Source: an uncultured Collinsella sp.
Lineage (GTDB): Bacteria; Actinomycetota; Coriobacteriia; Coriobacteriales; Coriobacteriaceae
Assembly: GCA_902493545.1 (NCBI GenBank)
Contig: CABUQI010000004.1
Span: 1 to 31,360 of the forward strand
DNA length: 31,360 bases
Reading direction: 5' to 3'
Part shown: positions 23,188 to 31,360 of the stretch, in pieces
Layout: each line of letters opens with the position of its first letter
Numbering within the stretch: the first letter of the stretch is position 1
The notes under the pieces: generated by a model
What the model saw: only the letters and a program-made list of their open reading frames with translations
What the model was told of the DNA's origin: nothing
The model's database searches: none
Position numbers and translations under genes: made by a program

Positions 23188-23727
23188 TTGGCGCATCTCA
23201 CCATTCAGGAGCTCTCCGACCTTTGCGACGAGATGATGGGGCGCATGGGGCTCGAACTACTACCCGCGATAACAAAGGCAAATCGCGAAGACACCCTTGA
23301 AGATCTTTTGGCATCCCTTGGAATGTCCGACCTTCTCGTAAGCGAAAACGATCCCTATGAGGAACGTTTTCTGGGCAAGATCCTCGTTGTCGGTGCAAGC
23401 GCCGTTAACGTCGACAAGTTGCGCAGCATCGCCCGCAAGAAAGGGTTCGATCCGGATCGATTTGAGTTTCAACTCGAATACTCCCGACTCAAGCACTTCA
23501 ACTTCGGCAAAATACGCGGCTCGATGGGCTACGCTGCAATCCTAGCTGGCCCCATGCCTCACAAGACCCCGGGCGCCGATGAAGCCTCGAGTTTCATCGC
23601 TCGCGTTGAGAACAATCCGGACGACTACCCGAAACTCATTAAAATACAAGCGGGAAACGATCTCAAGATCACCAACAACAGCTTCAAGCAAGCGCTTGGG
23701 CAGCTGTCACAACACGAGCGCCCATAA
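23188..23727 (+). CDS. Conserved protein of unknown function, partner of the fused methylase
   Basis: 179 aa. TTG start at 23188 behind GAGGAGG (23174-23180), two bases after the methylase stop, so the pair is translationally coupled. The N-terminal ~55 residues are helical; then a Rossmann-like strand-turn (KILVVGAS), a helix (VDKLRSIARKKGFD), a strand, HFNFGKIRGS, ILAGPMPHKTPG, and a final NDLKITNNSFKQAL. I recall uncharacterised proteins with the same FGKIRGS...GP(M/V)PH pattern, but no known function. No nuclease motif and no helix-turn-helix is evident. It could be an effector, a modulator of the methylase, or a nucleotide-sensing subunit. Confidence 0.8.
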   Translation: MAHLTIQELSDLCDEMMGRMGLELLPAITKANREDTLEDLLASLGMSDLLVSENDPYEERFLGKILVVGASAVNVDKLRSIARKKGFDPDRFEFQLEYSRLKHFNFGKIRGSMGYAAILAGPMPHKTPGADEASSFIARVENNPDDYPKLIKIQAGNDLKITNNSFKQALGQLSQHERP

Positions 23728-23850
23728 AGAGAAGTCGATTTAAATAACTGAGAGAGCCTTGCCACCTATTGTCGTTCTGGCGCGATCAACCGATAAGTCA
23801 AATGGCAACTAACGGGTGTCAGATATACCAATATATGCAAGATTAACTGC

Positions 23851-23856
23851 TAGAAT
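23851..23856 (+). promoter_or_regulatory. Possible -10 box of the hsdRMS operon
   Basis: TAGAAT in the AT-rich 182-base gap before hsdR, 54 bases ahead of the start codon. No convincing -35. The GGTTATnnATAACC operator is not found here, so the two R-M units seem to be controlled separately. Confidence 0.35.
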
Positions 23857-23909
23857 GCAATGGTGGACAGGCTCACCAACGTCGTTGAAGCATAAGGTAA
23901 GGAGTGCGC

Positions 23910-26999
<3,090 letters not shown>

Positions 27000-27013
27000 G
27001 GAGTTAAAACAGC

Positions 27014-28537
27014 ATGGCTAAAAGCAAGGCTAAGAACACCAAGAAGAACAGGGCCGACGTTGGCTTTGAGGACCAACTGTGGAACGCCGCAGATGTGCTG
27101 CGTGGCAACTTGGACGCTGCCGAGTACAAAAACGTCGTGTTAGGCCTTATTTTCCTGAAGTACCTCTCGGACCGTTTCGACGAACGCTACCTAGAGCTCG
27201 TCGCAGAGGGTTACGGCGATGAGGAGGATCGCGACTGCTACATGGAGCAGAATGTCTTCTTCGTTCCCGAAGAAGCACGTTGGGTGAATATCTCACAGGC
27301 GGCGCATACGCCTGAAATTGGCCAGATCATTGACAATGCCATGCGCGCCATCGAGCGCGAGAACGACAAACTCAAAGACGTGCTGCCCAAGAACTTCGCT
27401 CGTCCCGAACTAGACAAGAGGCGCTTGGGCGACGTCGTTGACTTATTCACAAACGTACAAATGACCGATAACGAGAGCGAGAAAGACCTGTTAGGGCGCG
27501 CATACGAATATTGCCTGCAGAAATTCGCATCAATGGAGGGCAAAAACGCCGGCGAGTTCTATACGCCGTCGTGCATCGTGCGCACACTGGTTGAAATCCT
27601 CCAGCCTTTCCACGGTCGTGTGTACGACCCCTGCTGCGGCAGCGGAGGCATGTTCGTGCAGTCCGCCGCCTTCGTCGAGCACCATGGCGGCAACGTGGTA
27701 CAGGACATCACCATCTTTGGCCAGGAGAGCAACCCTACCACTTGGAAGCTCGCAAAGATGAACCTCGGTATTCGTGGCATCGAGGCCGATTTGGGCAACT
27801 ATGCAGACACCTTCAGCGCCGACCAGCACAAGAATGAAAAGTTTGACTATGTGTTGGCAAACCCACCCTTCAACCTCAAGAACTGGGGCGGCGAAGCGCT
27901 GCAGGAAGACGTACGTTGGAAGTACGGCGTGCCGCCCACGGGCAACGCTAACTTCGCTTGGATGCAGCATATGATTTGGCATCTTAACGGCACGGGCAAG
28001 ATTGGCCTCGTATTGGCAAACGGGTCGCTCTCGAGCCAGACGAGCGGTGAGGGCGATATTCGACGCGCTATCGTAGAGGACGATTTGGTCGAGGGCATTG
28101 TAGCCATGCCGGGGCAGCTGTTCTACAGCACCCAAATTCCCGTGTGTCTGTGGATCCTGAACAAGAAGAAGGCTCAGTCCGGCAAGACGCTATTCATCGA
28201 TGCCCGCGAAATGGGCACCATGGTCTCTCGCAAACTACGCGAGTTTACCGAAGAGGACATCAACAAAGTTGCATCCGCATTCGACTCCTTCCGCAAGGGC
28301 GAGCTCGAGTCCGTGAAGGGGTTCAGCGCCATAGCGGATTTGGACGAGATCGCCAAGCAAGATTTCATTCTGACACCCGGTCGCTACGTAGGCATTGCCG
28401 AAGCCGAAGACGACGGCGAGCCGTTTGAGGAGAAGATGGCACGCCTGACCGGCGAAATTTCAAAATGCTTTGAAGAGTCCAACCGCTTGCAGGAGCAGAT
28501 TAAGAAGGACTTGGAGGCGATTGGTTATGAAATGTAA
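27014..28537 (+). CDS. hsdM: Type I DNA methylase subunit M
   Basis: 507 aa. N6-adenine methyltransferase of the type I complex; modifies host DNA and forms the M2S core with HsdS. N-terminal helical HsdM_N domain (GFEDQLWNAADVLRGN), then the methylase domain: motif I D205-PCCGSGG-M, motif IV N283-PPF-286, and the family signature FYTPSCIVRTLVEIL. The C-terminus ends in a long helix for docking to HsdS. The ribosome site GGGAG is ten bases from ATG 27014. Its last 11 bases overlap the start of hsdS, implying coupled translation. Confidence 0.96.
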   Translation: MAKSKAKNTKKNRADVGFEDQLWNAADVLRGNLDAAEYKNVVLGLIFLKYLSDRFDERYLELVAEGYGDEEDRDCYMEQNVFFVPEEARWVNISQAAHTPEIGQIIDNAMRAIERENDKLKDVLPKNFARPELDKRRLGDVVDLFTNVQMTDNESEKDLLGRAYEYCLQKFASMEGKNAGEFYTPSCIVRTLVEILQPFHGRVYDPCCGSGGMFVQSAAFVEHHGGNVVQDITIFGQESNPTTWKLAKMNLGIRGIEADLGNYADTFSADQHKNEKFDYVLANPPFNLKNWGGEALQEDVRWKYGVPPTGNANFAWMQHMIWHLNGTGKIGLVLANGSLSSQTSGEGDIRRAIVEDDLVEGIVAMPGQLFYSTQIPVCLWILNKKKAQSGKTLFIDAREMGTMVSRKLREFTEEDINKVASAFDSFRKGELESVKGFSAIADLDEIAKQDFILTPGRYVGIAEAEDDGEPFEEKMARLTGEISKCFEESNRLQEQIKKDLEAIGYEM

Positions 28538-29051
28538 TAGTGCCCGAATCGGCGACGTCGCGTCATTTCGGAAAGTCAGCATTAAACCCGATGCGGGAAC
28601 AATCTATCACTGCTATAGCTTGCCCGCATTCGATAACGCAAGAAAGCCCGAAATCCTTGATGGATCAGAAATATTAAGCAACAAACTTCATATTGAAAAT
28701 GGCGACATCCTTGTAAATAAGCTTAATATGCGTTTTAAGCGCATCTGGCCTATCGATAATCTTCAAGCCAATTCCGTTTGTTCGACAGAGTTTGTGCCCC
28801 TTTGCCCCAACGAAAAAGTCGATCGCAACTATCTGCTATACATCCTTATGAGCGATGATTTCACAAACGCTTTGTCTGGAATGCGCACAGGAACCTCAGG
28901 ATCGCATCAACGAGTGAAGCCTGAATGGATTCTCGATTACAAGTTCCCGCTTCCCAACATTGAGAAACAGCAAGGAATCGGAGACTTTCTTTCGGCGCTT
29001 GATCAAAAGATAGCCGTTAACACTAAGCTAAATGGCTATTTAGCTGCGTAA
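28527..29051 (+). CDS. hsdS: Type I specificity subunit S, truncated to one recognition half
   Basis: 174 aa, about half of a normal HsdS (usually 380-450 aa). It has one target-recognition domain (~1-145) and the first central helical segment (IEKQQGIGDFLSALDQKIA). It then enters the 18-bp inverted repeat (NGYL) and stops two codons later. The usual second domain and C-terminal helix (LRDALLPKLMSGEI) are missing here but are found on the opposite strand between the repeats. In this orientation the protein could act as a half-S dimer with a symmetric target, or be inactive. ATG 28527 overlaps hsdM by 11 bases; TTGGAGG at 28511-28517 is the ribosome site. The 3' end overlaps the opposite-strand cassette by 29 bases. 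Confidence 0.9.
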   Translation: MKCNSARIGDVASFRKVSIKPDAGTIYHCYSLPAFDNARKPEILDGSEILSNKLHIENGDILVNKLNMRFKRIWPIDNLQANSVCSTEFVPLCPNEKVDRNYLLYILMSDDFTNALSGMRTGTSGSHQRVKPEWILDYKFPLPNIEKQQGIGDFLSALDQKIAVNTKLNGYLAA

Positions 29052-29748
29052 GATCGACCTTCGAGACATCGATTTCGCCTGACATTAGTTTAGGAAGAAG
29101 AGCGTCACGGAGGGCAGCGAGTTCTCGATTTTCTCGCTCAAGTGCTTCTTGCTGCTTAAGAATGGGCCCTGCAAAGAAGTCAAACTCGGAGCATAATGCT
29201 TGTTCAGGAATAGCAAGCTCAATTGACTTCATCATCTTGCCCGAGACTTCGGGGAAGGTCGTTCCTGCCCCCATATCGGCTATTCGCTGTTTATTTCTGA
29301 CCAAAAAACAATAGACGAACGCAGTACCGATCTCTTTCTTCGGAACAATGGACTTAAATCCTTGATTTGTAGTTACCGCATCCGCCGCGATTGCTATATA
29401 GCCTATTGGGGCACGCGAGCTAAATAGAACGCTTCCTTTGGGCAACAGCTTTGCACTGCACGAGGCATAGCCCTCATCAGTTATATCATCCGTGCCATGG
29501 GCAATGAATTTATCGCTGGTATTCGATAAGTCGCGTGGAGTAATCCAGCCGATTCCATTTGAGCAGTAATACTCAGACCTCTTCTTGGATGGTGTTGCTC
29601 CTCCGATAATCGTACCAACATCGGACAGGATTCCAGTGAAGTCCGCGTTAACAGGGAATAGCTTGTCGTATTTTGCCAGCAAAAGCTCTTCTAAATAGCC
29701 ATTTAGCTGAGACCCTACGGCCATTCGGATGCCATATCCTCGCAACAC
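29023..29748 (-). CDS. Inverted, probably silent hsdS 3' half (second recognition domain and C-terminus)
   Basis: The open frame is 241 codons. After a short non-HsdS start it enters the repeat (NGYL), then continues EELLLAKYDKLF, a complete second target-recognition domain (GTIIGGATPSKKRSEYY, WITPRDLSN, GYIAIAADAVTTNQGFKS, GAGTTFPEVSG) and the true HsdS C-terminus (ENRELAALRDALLPKLMSGE). It stops just beyond the left repeat. No ribosome site precedes GTG 29748, and the convergent gene's terminator lies immediately before it, so it is probably not expressed as it stands. Inverting the segment joins its codons in frame to hsdS at NGYL. It is a stored half-gene, not a free-standing subunit. Confidence 0.88.
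   Translation of the reverse strand: MLRGYGIRMAVGSQLNGYLEELLLAKYDKLFPVNADFTGILSDVGTIIGGATPSKKRSEYYCSNGIGWITPRDLSNTSDKFIAHGTDDITDEGYASCSAKLLPKGSVLFSSRAPIGYIAIAADAVTTNQGFKSIVPKKEIGTAFVYCFLVRNKQRIADMGAGTTFPEVSGKMMKSIELAIPEQALCSEFDFFAGPILKQQEALERENRELAALRDALLPKLMSGEIDVSKVDLTQLNSHLA
29026..29043 (+). repeat. Left inverted repeat of the hsdS switch (IR-L)
   Basis: AGCTAAATGGCTATTTAG, exact reverse complement of 29691-29708. The element is itself nearly palindromic, with AGCTAAAT and ATTTAGCT arms (extending to 29045) around an asymmetric GGCT core, as in sites for site-specific recombinases. Confidence 0.92.
29691..29708 (-). repeat. Right inverted repeat of the hsdS switch (IR-R)
   Basis: Reverse complement of the left repeat over 18 bases with no mismatch; sequence similarity ends immediately outside it on both sides. 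Confidence 0.92.
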
Positions 29749-29786
29749 AAAAACGGGGCGGCCCGCACCCCTGCGAGCCGCCCCGT
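29749..29786 (-). terminator. Intrinsic terminator of the zinc-ribbon gene
   Basis: Perfect ten-pair stem ACGGGGCGGC/GCCGCCCCGT (29753-29762 with 29777-29786), followed on the minus strand by TTTTT (29753-29749). It would isolate the inverted hsdS cassette from upstream transcription. Confidence 0.88.
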
Positions 29787-29828
29787 GCCCCTAGCTATCG
29801 CGCCATAAAACTAACCGGCACCACTCCC

Positions 29829-31166
29829 CTACTTCCCAAATAGCGCACCCAGCAGACCGCGGCGCTTGGGCTTCTCCTCTCGGTAGGAACTCTCGGCAGC
29901 TGCTGCCACCTGCCGCGGCTGCTCACCGCCTCCACGGCGCACGATCTGGTACAGGAACGGTGATTTAGCGTATTTGACCTCGATGGGTGTGGCGTGCACG
30001 GTACTTTCGCTCGACAGCATCACGTTGGGATTGAGCGGTGCCACCACATGCGTCTCGCGCTTGTCGCTAAACACCACCGCCGCCGCGCGACCCGTCTGGC
30101 CGTTCACGGCAATGCGCACCTGCTCGCCATCGCGGCTATCCGACGCCGGGCGATCGACAAAGTAGACCGGCACCATCACCAGGCCATCCTTGTGCTTGCG
30201 GGCCTTACGCGCCCAGGTGCGGATGCTCTTTTTATTGAGCCCCAGCACCGCCTCGGCGTCGTTGCCGGCAACGTCGAGCGCCAGCTTATCAATGACCACC
30301 TGGTCCTTGGTAGACGCATCGACGGAAACGACGCGGAAGTCGCCCTCCTGCATGGCAGGATCAAACGGCCCCACCTTGCCAAAGTCCCACGGCTCCAAAA
30401 TGCCCATAAGACGAACGTCCAGGTAGTTTGCCCGCGGATACGCCCAGTCGAGCACCTCGTAGTACACCAAGATCTCCTTGCTCAGGCCCTTGCCCGGGAA
30501 GCTTGCCATCATGCGCAAATCCGCGAGCGCCATGGGAAAGTAAAAGAGCATCATGTCATTTTGAATCGCGTCTTCCACGTCGTGCCCGGCAAAGGCATCG
30601 GGATACTGACGCACCAGCTGCAGCGCGTTGGCACGTGCCTGCTGCGGCGATATCTCACAGGGGACGCCCTGTTCGGGAACGTATTCGGCGCCCACGCCCA
30701 AGGTCAGGCGCTTACTAAACGTGCCGGGCTTAAGAAGGTCAGCCATACCGATTTTGTTGCCGCAGGACGGGCACTCAAACACGCGTTGGGTCGACTCGCC
30801 CTCAAAGGACGCGCCGCAGAAGGGACAGGGAATGCTCACGTGCGTGGCCTCTTGGAACTCCTGCGCCGTGCCGCGATCCTCCCACAGCAGATGTTCCAGG
30901 ACCGACTGATTGCGCCAGTGCGAATTGAAGAAATACCAGTCCGGGTCCTCCGGGCGCTCGAGCTGCGAGACGTGCGTGAGCTTGAGCAGCCCGTCAACCA
31001 CCGTCAGCGGCGTATGACGGATACCCAGGGCGCTCTTGGGCTCCCCGACGTCCGTTTGCCACGGAATAACCGTTTCGCAATAAGCGCACTCAAAACTGCG
31101 CTTTGCCTGGTGCGAATACATGGGGCCGCCGCAGTTTTGGCATTTAATGGCAAACATCTCGTCCAT
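29829..31166 (-). CDS. Double zinc-ribbon protein of unknown function
   Basis: 445 aa, cytoplasmic, no signal peptide. Two CxxC...CxxC zinc ribbons: Cys9/12/27/30 and Cys114/117/132/135. The remaining ~300 residues are a mixed alpha/beta region without a recognised family and end in a basic, proline-containing tail (EEKPKRRGLLGALFGK). I cannot assign a reaction; the ribbons suggest binding to nucleic acid or protein. ATG 31166 follows GGAGGA at seven bases. It is convergent with hsdS and has its own terminator, so it is a single-gene unit outside the R-M island. Confidence 0.8.
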   Translation of the reverse strand: MDEMFAIKCQNCGGPMYSHQAKRSFECAYCETVIPWQTDVGEPKSALGIRHTPLTVVDGLLKLTHVSQLERPEDPDWYFFNSHWRNQSVLEHLLWEDRGTAQEFQEATHVSIPCPFCGASFEGESTQRVFECPSCGNKIGMADLLKPGTFSKRLTLGVGAEYVPEQGVPCEISPQQARANALQLVRQYPDAFAGHDVEDAIQNDMMLFYFPMALADLRMMASFPGKGLSKEILVYYEVLDWAYPRANYLDVRLMGILEPWDFGKVGPFDPAMQEGDFRVVSVDASTKDQVVIDKLALDVAGNDAEAVLGLNKKSIRTWARKARKHKDGLVMVPVYFVDRPASDSRDGEQVRIAVNGQTGRAAAVVFSDKRETHVVAPLNPNVMLSSESTVHATPIEVKYAKSPFLYQIVRRGGGEQPRQVAAAAESSYREEKPKRRGLLGALFGK

Positions 31167-31193
31167 GGAAACGTCCTCCTTTGCACAGGGCTG

Positions 31194-31212
31194 TCGACAT
31201 TAAGTATGTCGA
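31194..31212. promoter_or_regulatory. 7-bp inverted repeat upstream of the zinc-ribbon gene
   Basis: TCGACAT (31194-31200) and ATGTCGA (31206-31212) with a five-base spacer, 28 bases before the start codon. A possible operator; no known match. Confidence 0.3.
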
Positions 31213-31325
31213 GCAAATCGACGCGTGCCCATACCCATGTGGCCCAAAATGGGGCACTCGGTCGGACGGGAAGGCGCAGTGAACTCGAAGGCGCGCGGGC
31301 AGTCGCCCATTACAGTCTGAAATAG

Positions 31326-31347
31326 GCCATCGATAAATTTCGATGGC
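31326..31347. other. 8-bp inverted repeat at the right edge
   Basis: GCCATCGA (31326-31333) and TCGATGGC (31340-31347) around TAAATT. It lies in non-coding DNA at the window end and may be part of a terminator or promoter of the next gene, which is not visible. Confidence 0.35.
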
Positions 31348-31360
31348 GAGCATTCGGCGC

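Larger units (their letters stand above)
29026..29708. other. Predicted 683-bp invertible DNA segment
   Basis: Bounded by perfect inverted 18-bp repeats. Inversion would give a full-length HsdS: 172 residues from the present gene, about 222 from the opposite-strand cassette, then about 44 residues of read-through to a TAG near 29841. The frame is preserved across the repeat. The alternative is an old, now fixed inversion. No recombinase is encoded in the window. Confidence 0.75.

Noticed and set aside
29023..29748. Treating the minus-strand frame as an independent second hsdS gene
   Set aside because: It lacks an N-terminal recognition half, a ribosome site and a promoter, and it matches exactly the part missing from hsdS; a stored half-gene is the better explanation.

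Overview
The window looks like chromosomal DNA of a Coriobacteriia gut bacterium, most likely Collinsella or a close relative. This is judged from high GC, frequent GTG/TTG starts behind clear Shine-Dalgarno sequences, a class III fructose-1,6-bisphosphatase, DUF4430/PQQ surface proteins and the overall gene style. It is an inference from gene content, not a database match.

Region 1 (1-15.4 kb) is mostly housekeeping. It starts with the divergent 5' end of a DegV-family gene, then fbp and two GtrA-family membrane proteins. Next, on the minus strand, a predicted cobalamin riboswitch (about 8405-8575) leads a two-gene unit of cell-surface proteins carrying five DUF4430 domains, a fold related to the C-terminal domain of transcobalamin/intrinsic factor. 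A UbiB/AarF kinase with a small phasin-like partner, a C69 dipeptidase and an fchA-folD pair follow. FolD has lost residues needed for cyclohydrolase activity, and FchA next door can supply that step. A small lipoprotein closes the region.

Region 2 (15.4-21.4 kb) is accessory: a Tat-exported PI-PLC-like surface protein with a C-terminal LADTG, a small gene broken by an amber codon, a DUF1016/YhcG-type PD-(D/E)XK nuclease, a short ADP-ribosylglycohydrolase with a 76-aa partner, a possible 30-aa peptide, and a stretch of decayed or non-coding DNA.

Region 3 (21.36-29.8 kb) is a double restriction-modification island. First comes a single-chain methylase-specificity protein plus a conserved 179-aa partner, behind a promoter carrying three copies of the palindrome GGTTATnnATAACC. 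Then comes a type I hsdR-hsdM-hsdS operon. Its hsdS ends after one target-recognition domain inside an 18-bp repeat. The missing half of hsdS lies 3' of it on the opposite strand, bounded by the inverted copy of the same repeat. Inverting the 683-bp segment would join the halves in frame, so this is a predicted phase-variable specificity switch. No recombinase gene is present in the window. A convergent double zinc-ribbon protein closes the window.
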